Below, piece by piece: positions 9,054-17,688 of a DNA stretch of 64,000 nucleotides. The DNA is from Pseudomonas sp. MUP55 (lineage in GTDB: Bacteria; Pseudomonadota; Gammaproteobacteria; Pseudomonadales; Pseudomonadaceae): NCBI RefSeq assembly GCF_034043515.1, contig NZ_CP138214.1, forward strand, positions 3,410,001 to 3,474,000, given 5' to 3'. Each line of letters starts with the position of its first letter. Within the stretch, counting starts at the first letter, position 1. The notes beneath the pieces were generated by a model, which made no database searches, was not told where the DNA came from, and saw only the letters and a list, made by a program, of their open reading frames with translations. Both the position numbers and the translations under genes were made by a program.

Positions 9054-10283
9054 TCAGCGTTTGGAAAGCTCCATGATCATCCGACTCAACAGATAAACCC
9101 GCGGCGCCACGCTCTCCACCTCGGCGTATTCCTCCGGCGTGTGAATATTCCCGCCCACTATGCCAAACCCATCCAGCGTCGGCGTCCCGACCCCGGCCGA
9201 CAAGCTCGCATCCGCCGCGCCGCCGCTGCCTTCGATGGTCAGTGTTTTGCCCAATTCCCCGTAGATCCCTTGGGCAATCGCGACCAATTTGTCCGACTCC
9301 GCTGTTTGCGGCATCGGCGGCAAACCGCGCTGCAGGCTGGTCTTGACTTCGGTCTCGGGGATCAGCTTGTCGGCTGAAACCCGCGCCAGGTCTTTCTCGA
9401 TGCGGTCGAATTCTTCCGGCAACGCGGCGCGTACGTCGGCCTTGGCGGTGGCCTGGTCGGGGATGACGTTGGTGCGGTCGCCGGCCTTGAGCACGGTGAA
9501 GTTGATGGTGGTTTTCTTCTCGGCATCGCCCAGCTTGCCCAGTTGCAGGATCTGGTGTGCGACCTCCATGGCGGCGTTGCGCCCCAACTCCGGGGCAACG
9601 CCGGCGTGGGCGGCTTTGCCTTTGACTTCCACCACGGCGGTGGCGCTACCTTTGCGCCAGACCACCAGGCCGTCGGCTGGGCGGCCGGGTTCCAGGTTGA
9701 GGGTCACGTCGTGGCCCTTGGCGGTGGTGCGGATCAGTTCGGAGGCGGCGTCGGAGCCGGTCTCTTCGCTGGCGTCGAGCAGGAAGGTGATTTGCGCATA
9801 GTCCTTGAAGCCCTGGTTTTTCAGGACTTTCAACGCGTAGATACCGGCGACGATGCCACCTTTGTCGTCCATCACGCCGGGGCCATAGGCGCGGCCGTCC
9901 TTGATGTGGAACGGGCGCTCGGCGGCCGAGCCTTCCTTGAACACGGTGTCCATGTGCGCCATCAGCAGGATTTTGGCTCTGCCGGTGCCCTTCAAGGTGG
10001 CGATCACATGGCTGTTGTTGGCGGCTTTGTCCGGCACCAGCTCAATGCTGAAACCCAACTGTTTCAATTCATCCACGGCAATATCGCGCACTTGAGTCAG
10101 GCCTGGCTCATAGCCGGAACCGGAATCGATATTCACCAGGCGCTCCAGCAGTTTCAGGGCCTGGGCCTTGTACTGTTCGGCATCCGCCTGGATCTGCTTG
10201 TGGGGTTCGGCGCTGTAGGCCGGCACGGCGAAGGACAAGGCCAGGGTGGCGGCCAGAAGGGTACGGGGGAAGGTGAAGAGCAT
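9054..10283 (-). CDS. M20 family metallopeptidase, glutamate carboxypeptidase (CPG2)-like
   Basis: A secreted zinc exopeptidase of the M20/carboxypeptidase G2 group, which removes C-terminal glutamate from peptides or folates. I choose the ATG at 10283 because it starts a clear signal peptide (basic start, LLAATLALSFAVPAYSA, cleavage near residue 22) and has AAGGA upstream. An open frame extends to 10322. Metal ligands and catalytic residues are visible: AHMDTVF (His, Asp), GPGVMDDKGG (bridging Asp), ASEETGS (catalytic and zinc Glu), LEPGR, and a C-terminal GGNIHTPEEY His. The dimerisation domain is in the middle (about 200-310). It is a single gene with no partner. The diguanylate cyclase gene lies 60 bp upstream on the same strand. 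Confidence 0.9.
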   Translation of the reverse strand: MLFTFPRTLLAATLALSFAVPAYSAEPHKQIQADAEQYKAQALKLLERLVNIDSGSGYEPGLTQVRDIAVDELKQLGFSIELVPDKAANNSHVIATLKGTGRAKILLMAHMDTVFKEGSAAERPFHIKDGRAYGPGVMDDKGGIVAGIYALKVLKNQGFKDYAQITFLLDASEETGSDAASELIRTTAKGHDVTLNLEPGRPADGLVVWRKGSATAVVEVKGKAAHAGVAPELGRNAAMEVAHQILQLGKLGDAEKKTTINFTVLKAGDRTNVIPDQATAKADVRAALPEEFDRIEKDLARVSADKLIPETEVKTSLQRGLPPMPQTAESDKLVAIAQGIYGELGKTLTIEGSGGAADASLSAGVGTPTLDGFGIVGGNIHTPEEYAEVESVAPRVYLLSRMIMELSKR

Positions 10284-10343
10284 GAACCGATCCTTGTTTT
10301 TGTTGATAGGGTGCCGCCACACCCTACCCCACTCAACGGACCG

Positions 10344-11402
10344 CTACCAAGCCCCCTGCAGCGAGCTGACCCGGTTGCGCCCGCTGCTTTTGGCTTCGTA
10401 CAGGGCCTGGTCGGCATCGTTGAGCCAACTGGTGGCGTCGGCGTGGCTGGGCTGATACGGCGCCAGGCCGATGCTCAAGCTGACGCGCAAGGTCGGGTCC
10501 TGGGCGTAGGCCAAGGCGTTGAACCGATCACGCAGGGCGTCCATCACTTGCGTGGCACGGTTGAGCGGCATGTCCGGCAGGATCACGCAGAACTCATCGC
10601 CGCCGTAGCGCCCGGCCAGGTCGCTGGCGCGCAGGTTCTGGCGCAACACCTTGCTCAGCTGGCGCAGCACGATATCGCCGGTGACATGGCCGTAGGTGTC
10701 GTTGATGATCTTGAAGTGGTCGATATCGATCAGCGCGATGGCGGCGCCGGCCGGGCCACGGCGGCAGCGCTGGAATTCGATTTCCAGGTGGTCTTTCCAG
10801 GCACCGTGATTGAGCAGGCCCGACAGGCTGTCGGTGCGGCTCAGGGCCAGCAGTTCGCGCTTGTGCCGCGCCAGGGTCACGGCCTGGCGGTAGCAGATCC
10901 AACCCAGGGCCAGCGGATACAGCATCAGGATCGGCAGGCAGGCATACAACTGGGCCTGAGTGGTGACAGCGACAAATGCCGGCGCGAACATCAGCAGCGC
11001 GGTGGCGACGCCCAGCGCCTGGGCCACCCACCCCGCCAGCATGAAGCGCGGCCCGCCGATGGCAACGTTGTTCATGCTCATCATCGACAAGGTCGTGACG
11101 CTGGGCAGCGGGTTGAAGTGCATCGCGCCGACCCAGAAGCCACCGCAGAAGGAATCGAACAACAGATTGCGGCGCTCACTGCGCAGTGCATGAGCGGCAC
11201 GCAAGGACGCTTGAAACGCCAGGTGCGGCCACGCAAACGCATTGATCAACATCCATAACCACACCCATATAGATGGATTGAGCGGATACATCGCAAACGC
11301 CACGCAAACAAAGCCGAGCGTCAGCCCCAGGAGGCGGGATGTGTACAAGCGCGAAGCGAGCGGAAGTCCGTTTCCTCCGGCGGCTGACATGATGGGGGGC
11401 AT
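10344..11402 (-). CDS. Membrane diguanylate cyclase, MASE2-GGDEF
   Basis: Makes cyclic di-GMP from two GTP. The first 180 residues form a hydrophobic sensor resembling MASE2, as in E. coli DgcC/AdrA, with about five membrane segments. Residues 190-345 are a GGDEF domain with the intact catalytic motif RYGGDEF. The product-inhibition I-site RASD sits exactly five residues before GGDEF, so feedback control should operate. No EAL or HD-GYP domain is present. Cyclic di-GMP commonly tunes biofilm and lipopeptide-linked surface behaviour in Pseudomonas, but a link to the lipopeptide genes here is only proximity. Confidence 0.93.
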   Translation of the reverse strand: MPPIMSAAGGNGLPLASRLYTSRLLGLTLGFVCVAFAMYPLNPSIWVWLWMLINAFAWPHLAFQASLRAAHALRSERRNLLFDSFCGGFWVGAMHFNPLPSVTTLSMMSMNNVAIGGPRFMLAGWVAQALGVATALLMFAPAFVAVTTQAQLYACLPILMLYPLALGWICYRQAVTLARHKRELLALSRTDSLSGLLNHGAWKDHLEIEFQRCRRGPAGAAIALIDIDHFKIINDTYGHVTGDIVLRQLSKVLRQNLRASDLAGRYGGDEFCVILPDMPLNRATQVMDALRDRFNALAYAQDPTLRVSLSIGLAPYQPSHADATSWLNDADQALYEAKSSGRNRVSSLQGAW

Positions 11403-11469
11403 CCTGAGTGGATGCCTGGAGTCTATCAGGGCAACGGCAAATCGCCACTACTGCTTACCGGCTAATGCT

Positions 11470-12102
11470 TCAGTGCGAAAACCCGCGTGCCAGCATGAGC
11501 GCCACACCCAGCAACATCACCGCTGTGATCCGCTGCAACAGTACGCGCCGCTTGGGGTTCTCCAGCACGTGCTTGATGCGCTGGCCGAAATAGCAATACA
11601 GACAACCACTGGCAAATTGCAGCAACAGAAACGTCAAGCCAAGGATGGCGATGTCCGCCGCCGAACTGTGCTCCCCGCCGCCAGCAAACTGCGGGAACAC
11701 GGCGCTGAACATGATGATGGTCTTGGGGTTGGAAAAGCCGGTCAGCAAGCCCTTGCCGAACAGACTGCGCGAGCCCTCCACGGCGCCGGCCTTGTCGATC
11801 GACACACCGCTGCTGGTCCACTGCTTGTAGGCCAGGTAAAGGATGTAGGCGACCCCGACAAACTGGATGGCCTGGGTGATCGCGAGGTTGCCCTTGATCA
11901 GCTCCGAAAAGCCCACGGCAAAGATCAGGATCGAAATCAGGTACGACACACTGGCGCCAATCTGCGCCGGGATCGAACTGCGCAAGCCATCCTTCAAGCC
12001 CAGGCTCAGCAACAGCAGAGTCATGGGGCCGGGACTGAAGGTCATGGTGGCGCAAAACAACAGGAAGTACAGAAACGAAGACAGGGTTAACGCACTTGTC
12101 AT
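11470..12102 (-). CDS. LysE family amino-acid exporter
   Basis: A 210-residue inner-membrane protein with about six hydrophobic helices and the family N-terminal signature FSPGPMTLLLLSLGLKDG. LysE/RhtB proteins export amino acids or their derivatives. It is the third gene of an apparent operon behind rubredoxin (13053-13235) and a TIM-barrel isomerase (12156-13025), and a MocR-type PLP regulator lies divergent from that operon. This pattern is common for LysE exporters controlled by an amino-acid- or vitamin-sensing MocR protein. The substrate cannot be read from the sequence. Confidence 0.9.
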   Translation of the reverse strand: MTSALTLSSFLYFLLFCATMTFSPGPMTLLLLSLGLKDGLRSSIPAQIGASVSYLISILIFAVGFSELIKGNLAITQAIQFVGVAYILYLAYKQWTSSGVSIDKAGAVEGSRSLFGKGLLTGFSNPKTIIMFSAVFPQFAGGGEHSSAADIAILGLTFLLLQFASGCLYCYFGQRIKHVLENPKRRVLLQRITAVMLLGVALMLARGFSH

Positions 12103-12120
12103 GGTCCGGGACCTTGAATG

Positions 12121-12145
12121 GGGCGCACGCCACAGACGTGCGCCC
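12121..12145 (-). other. Intercistronic hairpin
   Basis: GGGCGCACG at 12121-12129 pairs perfectly with CGTGCGCCC at 12137-12145 across a 7-base loop, between the isomerase stop and the LysE start. There is no T-run on the minus strand. It is therefore more likely an mRNA-stability or partial attenuation element than a full terminator. Confidence 0.45.
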
Positions 12146-12155
12146 GTGGTTTACA

Positions 12156-13025
12156 TCAGGCGACCGCGATTTCGGTCGTCAGGGATTCTCGGTACATCAA
12201 GGCCAGGTCCGCCAGGGCGGACTTGGCGGTCTGGTTGCGGGTTTCGAACGCCACCAGGCCTTTCCAGTTGGTTTCAACGATGGCCTGCATCACGTCGGCG
12301 TAGTCGCAGTTGCCGTCGTGAATGCCGAAGTGCTGATCTTGCACGCCGTTGTTGTTGCTGAAGGAAATGCCCTTGATCAGGTGGTGATACTTGCGCACCA
12401 CGGCCGCCGGCATTCCGTTCTCGATATTGGCGTGGCCGGCATCGAGGAAGAAAAACACATTGTCGTGGGCTTGCAGACGCTCGAACACGAAGGCGTATTC
12501 GGCCTCATGGGTGAAGATGTAATGGAACGGCCGGTAGTTGACGTAGTTGGACAGGTTTTCCAGATAGATATCCGTGCCCTTGCCCGCCGCGTAAGTGGCC
12601 AGTTCCTGGACTGACTTGAGGTAGTGCTCCAGGGCGACTTTCTTGGCCTTGAGCACCATTTTCGGTTCGACGATGCACCCGCCGTGAATGATCAGCGGCG
12701 CGCCCAGGCGACTGGCGATATCAATCTCTTTCTTTACATACGCCACCGCTGCCACGCGAAACGCCTCGACGTCACTGCCCAGCGGCGCCTTGAAGTTGCC
12801 ATGGAAGATCGGCTTGACGCCGCTGGCGGCAATTTGGGCCTGCAGGCTTTCGATGCGCGCATCGGTCCAGTCGTCGACCATTTCGCCGAACAGGCTGCCG
12901 TCGACATACCAGTGGGTGCACTGGCCCTCAATAGCGGTTTGCAGGCCCTGTTCGGCGTCCAGGTATTTCTGGTGGGCCACACCGGTACAGAACGGCACGG
13001 CGGTGTTGATCAGTTTGCTTTCCAT
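12156..13025 (-). CDS. Sugar phosphate isomerase/epimerase (AP endonuclease 2-like TIM barrel)
   Basis: A 289-residue xylose-isomerase-like TIM barrel. Expected metal ligands are visible as LENLSN (Glu), DAGHAN (Asp/His), QHFGIHDG (His cluster) and FETR (Glu). Members isomerise or epimerise sugars, inosose or hydroxy-acids, and this one cannot be assigned a substrate. It sits 27 bp after the rubredoxin gene and 53 bp before lysE on the same strand, so co-transcription is likely. The presence of an iron electron carrier and an exporter suggests a small catabolic or detoxification operon. Confidence 0.85.
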   Translation of the reverse strand: MESKLINTAVPFCTGVAHQKYLDAEQGLQTAIEGQCTHWYVDGSLFGEMVDDWTDARIESLQAQIAASGVKPIFHGNFKAPLGSDVEAFRVAAVAYVKKEIDIASRLGAPLIIHGGCIVEPKMVLKAKKVALEHYLKSVQELATYAAGKGTDIYLENLSNYVNYRPFHYIFTHEAEYAFVFERLQAHDNVFFFLDAGHANIENGMPAAVVRKYHHLIKGISFSNNNGVQDQHFGIHDGNCDYADVMQAIVETNWKGLVAFETRNQTAKSALADLALMYRESLTTEIAVA

Positions 13026-13052
13026 GGAGCGATTCCTTTCGTTGATGGAGGA

Positions 13053-13235
13053 TCAGGCGTGTAACGGGTCAGCGAGTTCGATGGCCATGAAATCGGCCTT
13101 GGTCACGCCGCAATCCGGGCATGTCCAGTCTTCAGGCACCTCTTCCCAAGGGGTGCCCGCGGGTATCCCGTCCTCCGGAATACCCAATTCTTCTACGTAC
13201 ATAAAACCGCAGGGTGCGCACATATAAGTCTTCAT
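13053..13235 (-). CDS. Rubredoxin
   Basis: A 60-residue iron electron carrier with the two rubredoxin knuckles CAPCG near residue 6 and CPDCG near residue 39, and the typical Tyr/Trp/Phe core (WEEVPEDWTCP). It shuttles single electrons in the cytoplasm, for example to oxygenases or reductases. It is the first gene of the minus-strand operon with the TIM-barrel isomerase and LysE exporter, divergent from the MocR regulator across 158 bp. Confidence 0.95.
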   Translation of the reverse strand: MKTYMCAPCGFMYVEELGIPEDGIPAGTPWEEVPEDWTCPDCGVTKADFMAIELADPLHA

Positions 13236-13393
13236 GAGAATGCAGAATCCATTGCTCGCTTGTAGGAAATTTCGCCAACTCCTGGCGAGATGGCGCGCAG
13301 TCTAGGGGAATGGCATTGCGCCAGGCAGGTAAAGTGATGCCTAATCCGGCCTAACTTCACCGGTAAAAGCACCGGCAAACATAAGGACGTTTC

Positions 13394-14806
13394 ATGTTGG
13401 TATCCGCCATCGCCTTTGTGGAAGGCACCCCCAAGGTCCAGCAGATCGTGGAGGCCTTCAGTCAGGCCATCGAGGCCGGTGAATGGGCGCCCGGCAGCAA
13501 GTTGCCGTCGGTGCGCGAGTTGACCGAGGTTCTCGGTGTCAGCAAGTTCACCCTCAATGAAGCCCTGGACCGCCTGCGCGGGCGCAACCTGCTCACCTCA
13601 AGCCAGGGCCGTGGCTATTTCGTGGCGATGGACAGCGCGCGCCCGGCGGCAGTGACCTGGGTCGACCTGCTGCCCCAGGACCTGCTCAGCGTGTTGCGCC
13701 GCCCCCTGGCGACCGCCAGTGGCGAACTGCGCCCCGGTGGCGGCCACCTGCCGGAAGACTGGCTGAACGGCGAGGCGATCCGCCAAGCCATGCGCAGCGT
13801 GGTGCGTGCGCCGTCGCTGCGCATTGCCGGGCTCGGCACGCCGGCCGGGCTGTTGCCGTTGCGCCAAGCGCTGCAACAGAAACTGCACGGCGACGGCCTG
13901 TCGGTGCCGGTGGAACAGATCATCACCACGCCCAACACCGTGCAAGGCCTGGACATGCTCATGCGCCTGCTGGTACGTCCCGGCGACACGGTGCTGCTGG
14001 ACGCGCCCTGCTATTTCAACTTCCACGCCAACCTGGCCCTGCATGGCGTCAAGGTAGTGACCCTGGAACGTCGCCCCGACGGCTTCGACTTCACCGCCCT
14101 CGAACAGCTGCTCGCCGAGCACCGCCCCAGCCTGTACCTGACCACCAGCGTCTTGCATAACCCCACCGGCCATTCCTTCAGCCCCAGCCAAGCGTTTCGC
14201 CTGCTGCAACTGACCCAGCAGTACCACTGCCATATCGTCGAGGATGACCTGTACGGCGACCTGCACCCCAATCCACCGCCACGCCTGGCCGCCGTCGCCG
14301 GGCTGGACCAGGTCACCTACCTGTCGGGGTTCTCGAAGATCCTCAGCGCCAACACCCGCGTCAGTTATGTGGTGGCCGCGCCGCAACTGGCGGCCAACCT
14401 GACCAATATGAAGTTGATGAGCGGCGGCGTGACGTCGGAGCTGTTCGAGCAGATCGTGTACCGCATGCTCAGCGAGGGCAGCTACGCCAGGCACCGCAAG
14501 CGCATGGTTCAGCGCCTGATGGAGGCTGGCGGGCGCGTCGAGCAATGGCTCAAGCGCTGCGGCTGCGAGCTGCCGATGGCCTTTGAAGGCGGCATGTTCA
14601 TCTGGGCGCGCCTGCCGCCTGGGGTCAACGGCGAACGGCTGGCCCAGGAAGCCTTGAAGCGCAGCATGGTGCTGGCGCCCGGCACGCTGTTTGGCTACGA
14701 CCCGGCGCACCGCGATTTGATGCGCTTCAACGTGGCCCACAGTGATGAGCCACGGGTGCAGCGGGTGTTCGAGGCGCTGCTGGTCAAGGCGGTACGGTCA
14801 GCTTGA
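13394..14806 (+). CDS. MocR/PdxR-type transcriptional regulator (GntR wHTH + aminotransferase fold)
   Basis: A 470-residue regulator with an N-terminal GntR winged helix (residues 10-75, PSVRELTEVLGVSKFTLNEAL) fused to a fold-type I aminotransferase domain that binds PLP. The Schiff-base lysine is in SGFSKILSANTR, and other PLP contacts are visible (HNPTGHSF, EDDLYGDL). Such proteins sense PLP adducts of amino acids. It is transcribed divergently from rubredoxin-isomerase-lysE and probably controls that operon. AAGGACG lies 7 bp before the ATG. It converges with the Lrp gene, leaving only 25 bp between stop codons. Confidence 0.92.
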   Translation: MLVSAIAFVEGTPKVQQIVEAFSQAIEAGEWAPGSKLPSVRELTEVLGVSKFTLNEALDRLRGRNLLTSSQGRGYFVAMDSARPAAVTWVDLLPQDLLSVLRRPLATASGELRPGGGHLPEDWLNGEAIRQAMRSVVRAPSLRIAGLGTPAGLLPLRQALQQKLHGDGLSVPVEQIITTPNTVQGLDMLMRLLVRPGDTVLLDAPCYFNFHANLALHGVKVVTLERRPDGFDFTALEQLLAEHRPSLYLTTSVLHNPTGHSFSPSQAFRLLQLTQQYHCHIVEDDLYGDLHPNPPPRLAAVAGLDQVTYLSGFSKILSANTRVSYVVAAPQLAANLTNMKLMSGGVTSELFEQIVYRMLSEGSYARHRKRMVQRLMEAGGRVEQWLKRCGCELPMAFEGGMFIWARLPPGVNGERLAQEALKRSMVLAPGTLFGYDPAHRDLMRFNVAHSDEPRVQRVFEALLVKAVRSA

Positions 14807-14831
14807 CGGGCGGCGGTGCTGAGCCGCCGCG

Positions 14832-15302
14832 TCAGTCCGGCAATGGGATCACTCGCAACGGCCGCACCGACTTGTAGGAAAAGCTCGAGTAGATTTCCTT
14901 CACACAGGGCAACGTCTGCAGGACTTCCCGGGCAAACTCGCCAAACGACTCCAGGTCCCTGGCCACCACTTCGAGCAAGAAGTCATACCGCCCCGACACG
15001 TTATGACAGGCCACAATCTGCGGAATCGCCAACAGCCGTTGCTCGAACGCTCGCGCGATTTCCTGCGTGTGGCTGTCCATCATGATGCTGACGAAGGCGG
15101 TTACTCCATAGCCCAGGGCCTTGGGTGACAGGATCGCCTGGTAACCGCTGATCACCCCGCTCTCTTCAAGATGGCGCACCCGCCGCCAGCATGGCGAAGT
15201 GGTCAGGGCAACGCGGTCGGCCAGTTCGGCCACGGTCAGGCGGGCATTGCTCTGCAAGGCGTTTAACAAGGCTTTATCGGTGCGGTCCAGACGGGCGGGC
15301 AT
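14832..15302 (-). CDS. mdeR: Lrp/AsnC family regulator, MdeR-like
   Basis: A 156-residue regulator with an AsnC HTH at residues 5-65 (LNALQSNARLTVAELADRV, SPCWRRVRHLEESG) and a C-terminal RAM ligand-binding/oligomerisation domain. It is divergent from the methionine gamma-lyase gene with 123 bp between starts, the arrangement of mdeR-mdeA in P. putida, where MdeR activates mdeA. The symbol rests on that synteny. Confidence 0.85.
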   Translation of the reverse strand: MPARLDRTDKALLNALQSNARLTVAELADRVALTTSPCWRRVRHLEESGVISGYQAILSPKALGYGVTAFVSIMMDSHTQEIARAFEQRLLAIPQIVACHNVSGRYDFLLEVVARDLESFGEFAREVLQTLPCVKEIYSSFSYKSVRPLRVIPLPD

Positions 15303-15425
15303 AACGTGCCTCTATTCATTGTTTCTATCGGTTTTTCTTCCATGACGCCCCGTGTTTGCGGGCGTTTTGGCAACGTTCAACTGTGGTTATGAGCATAGCA
15401 TTGTAGGAAATAAGGAGCGCCTGAC
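15303..15425. promoter_or_regulatory. mdeR-mdeA divergent promoter region
   Basis: A 123-bp gap between two divergent starts must hold both promoters and the Lrp-type operator. It is more AT-rich than its surroundings (TCGGTTTTTCTTCC, TGAGCATAGCATTG). AAGGAGCG lies before the mdeA ATG. I cannot fix -35/-10 boxes with confidence. Confidence 0.5.
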
Positions 15426-16670
15426 ATGAACAATAAACACCCCGCGTTCGGATTTTCTACCCGCGCCATTCACCACGGTTACGACCCCAAGGACCATCAC
15501 GGCGCCCTCGTGCCGCCGATCTACCTGTCGGCCACCTTCGCGTTTCCTACCGCCGAGTACGGCGCGGCCTGCTTTGCCGGGGACGCCAGCGGGCACTTCT
15601 ATACACGCATTTCCAACCCGACCCTGGCACTGCTGGAGTCACGCATGGCCACCCTGGAAAACGGCGAGGCGGCGGTGGCGTTCAGTTCCGGCATGGGCGC
15701 GATTGCGGCGACGTTCTGGACCCTGCTGCGCCCTGGAGACGAGGTGATCGTCAGCCAGACGCTCTACGGTTGCACCTTCGCCCTGTTGCACCATGGCATC
15801 GGCGAATTCGGCATCAAGGTGCGTCATGTCGACCTCACCGACCTGGACGCGCTGCACGCGGCACTTTCCCCCGCCACCCGCATGGTCTACTGCGAAACCC
15901 CGGCCAACCCCACCCTGCGCCTGGTGGACATCGCCGCCGTGGCGCGGCTGGCCCATCAACAGCCAAATGTCACCGTGGTGGTCGATAACACGTATTGCAC
16001 GCCCTACCTGCAACGGCCCCTGGAGCTGGGCGCCGACGTGGTGGTGCACTCGGCCACCAAGTACCTTAGCGGGCATGGCGACATCACCGCAGGCATCGCG
16101 GTCAGCAGTCGGGCATTGGCGCAACGTATTCGCCTGCAAGGGCTCAAGGACTTGACCGGCGCGGTGATGTCACCCCAGGACGCCGCCTTGCTGATGCGCG
16201 GCCTCAAGACGCTCGCCTTGCGCATGGACCGTCATTGCAGCAACGCCCAGGCCATCGCTGAAGCGCTGCAGGCGCACCCCGCCGTACAGTGGGTGACCTA
16301 CCCTGGGCTGGCATCTTTCCCACAATACGAATTGGCAACACGCCAGATGAAACAGGCCGGCGGCATGATCGCCTTTGAGCTCACCGGTGGGATCGACATG
16401 GGCCGGCGTTTCATGAACGCGCTCAAGCTGTTCACCCGCGCGGTCAGCCTGGGCGACGCCGAATCACTGGCCCAGCACCCGGCCAGCATGACCCACTCCA
16501 CCTACACCCCCGAGGAGCGTGCACAGCACGGCATCAGCGAAGGCCAGGTGCGTTTGTCGGTGGGGCTTGAAGACGTCGCCGACCTGTTGGCGGATGTGAA
16601 CCAAGCATTGGCCAAATGCGCGCGGGCCGTTGCGCGCCCGACCTTGCTGGACGCCCACGCGATGAAATGA
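15426..16670 (+). CDS. mdeA: Methionine gamma-lyase
   Basis: A PLP enzyme of the Cys/Met metabolism family that splits L-methionine into methanethiol, ammonia and 2-oxobutyrate. The 414-residue protein begins with the MdeA-like GFSTRAIHHGYDPKDHHGAL and contains the PLP lysine in HSATKYLSGHGDITAG. It keeps the active-site Cys in YGCTFALLHHGIGEFG, a residue characteristic of true methionine gamma-lyase rather than cystathionine enzymes. The C-terminal half keeps SLGDAESLAQHPASMTHS. The Lrp/MdeR-type regulator lies immediately divergent, and a hairpin terminator follows. Confidence 0.94.
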   Translation: MNNKHPAFGFSTRAIHHGYDPKDHHGALVPPIYLSATFAFPTAEYGAACFAGDASGHFYTRISNPTLALLESRMATLENGEAAVAFSSGMGAIAATFWTLLRPGDEVIVSQTLYGCTFALLHHGIGEFGIKVRHVDLTDLDALHAALSPATRMVYCETPANPTLRLVDIAAVARLAHQQPNVTVVVDNTYCTPYLQRPLELGADVVVHSATKYLSGHGDITAGIAVSSRALAQRIRLQGLKDLTGAVMSPQDAALLMRGLKTLALRMDRHCSNAQAIAEALQAHPAVQWVTYPGLASFPQYELATRQMKQAGGMIAFELTGGIDMGRRFMNALKLFTRAVSLGDAESLAQHPASMTHSTYTPEERAQHGISEGQVRLSVGLEDVADLLADVNQALAKCARAVARPTLLDAHAMK

Positions 16671-16698
16671 CCGTCAGGCTGGCGTGATGCTTTCCCAC

Positions 16699-16737
16699 AA
16701 CGGCGACCAGACAAGTCTGATCGCCGTTATGCGTTTT
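16699..16737 (+). terminator. Rho-independent terminator of mdeA
   Basis: AACGGCGA at 16699-16706 pairs with TCGCCGTT at 16721-16728, with an inner CAGA/TCTG stem and a CAAG loop. It is followed by ATGCGTTTTT. It sits 28 bp after the mdeA stop codon. Confidence 0.85.
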
Positions 16738-16833
16738 TAATCTGGTTTTTTTGACGATTGGATCCCCACCCTTCTGTCAGGCTGTACTAGCATACGTCTC
16801 GGCGGGCTGCACCATCACCGCAGGTTATTCGTA

Positions 16834-17571
16834 TTGGCTAGCATCTTGATCCCCGTCGCTATATGCCGAATGCCTGCACCGGAACTCATGGACGAATTGA
16901 TGAACTCACACCTGTTCCCACATCTCGGCAAGGTCATCGCCAGCACGGGCAGTCGCCACTTCCCACGCATGCTGCATGACCTGATCCTCACCCAATTGGC
17001 AGTGGACGCCACCCACATTACGCAATTACGGGTGAATGCCGCAGGCGACACGCGCCGCAAGATCAGCCCGGTCTACACCGACTCGACGTTGGCATTGGGC
17101 GAGGAACAACCGGCCGCCCAACTGCACCTCACCCGGCGTAAAGATGATGTGCGCTATGTGCTGTCGGTGTACCGCTCCCACGACTCCGAAAACTTCTCGG
17201 CGCAAGAGCGCAGCATGCTGCAGGACTTCTCCACGCTGCTGCTGCCCATGGTGGAAAAACACATCAGCGCAATCCAGCCAAGCCCTGCGGGCGATACACC
17301 CCTGGAACCGCAACATCAGGGCATCGAGACCTTGCGCCGACGCATTCAGGAGCGGCTGGTGCAATCGGGGTTGACCCTGTCCAACCGCGAACTGGAAGTG
17401 TGCGTCGGCCTGCTGGCCGGGCGCACCGCGCCGGAGTTGGCCGAGCAACTGGCGCTGAAGGTCAACACCATCGAGAGCTACCTCAAGCGCGCGGCGATCA
17501 AGTTGGGGATCAGCGGGCGGCACTCGTTGTTGCGGTGGATGTATTCCACGGACGACACCACCGGCGCTTAA
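16834..17571 (+). CDS. LuxR-family regulator beside the lipopeptide genes (ViscBCR/MassBCR-like)
   Basis: A 245-residue regulator with a C-terminal LuxR/FixJ HTH at about 172-235 (LSNRELEVCVGLLAGRTAPELAEQLALKVNTIESYLKRA). The N-terminal part shows no autoinducer-binding or receiver motifs that I recognise, as is known for the LuxR-type regulators flanking Pseudomonas lipopeptide clusters. It converges on macB, matching the position of viscBCR/massBCR downstream of macB. It probably activates the NRPS genes. The frame opens with TTG at 16834, preceded by CAGGTT. An ATG at 16870 (MPAPELMDEL) is an alternative start with no clear ribosome site. Confidence 0.88.
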   Translation: MASILIPVAICRMPAPELMDELMNSHLFPHLGKVIASTGSRHFPRMLHDLILTQLAVDATHITQLRVNAAGDTRRKISPVYTDSTLALGEEQPAAQLHLTRRKDDVRYVLSVYRSHDSENFSAQERSMLQDFSTLLLPMVEKHISAIQPSPAGDTPLEPQHQGIETLRRRIQERLVQSGLTLSNRELEVCVGLLAGRTAPELAEQLALKVNTIESYLKRAAIKLGISGRHSLLRWMYSTDDTTGA

Positions 17572-17666
17572 AATGTGGGAGGGGGCTTGCCCTCGATAGC
17601 GGTGTGTCAGCTTGCACATGCATTAGCTGAACCACTGCTATCGGGGGCAAGCCCCCTCCCACATTT
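17571..17666. repeat. REPIN (inverted REP pair) between luxR and macB
   Basis: AAATGTGGGAGGGGGCTTGCC at the left and its inverted copy GGGGGCAAGCCCCCTCCCACATTT at the right enclose about 50 bp. The repeat begins at the luxR stop codon and ends 23 bp from the macB stop, so it may end both convergent transcripts. Confidence 0.85.
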
Positions 17667-17688
17667 GATCTGTGTCGGCCGGCAGTTT

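Noticed and set aside
13236..13393. Specific MocR operator in the divergent gap
   Set aside because: Repeated CACCGG and CCTAA pieces are visible near 13340-13375, but no clear pair with MocR-like spacing, so not listed as a site.
17571..17666. Possible CRISPR-like repeat
   Set aside because: Only a two-armed palindrome with no repeated unit and spacer series. It is a REPIN.
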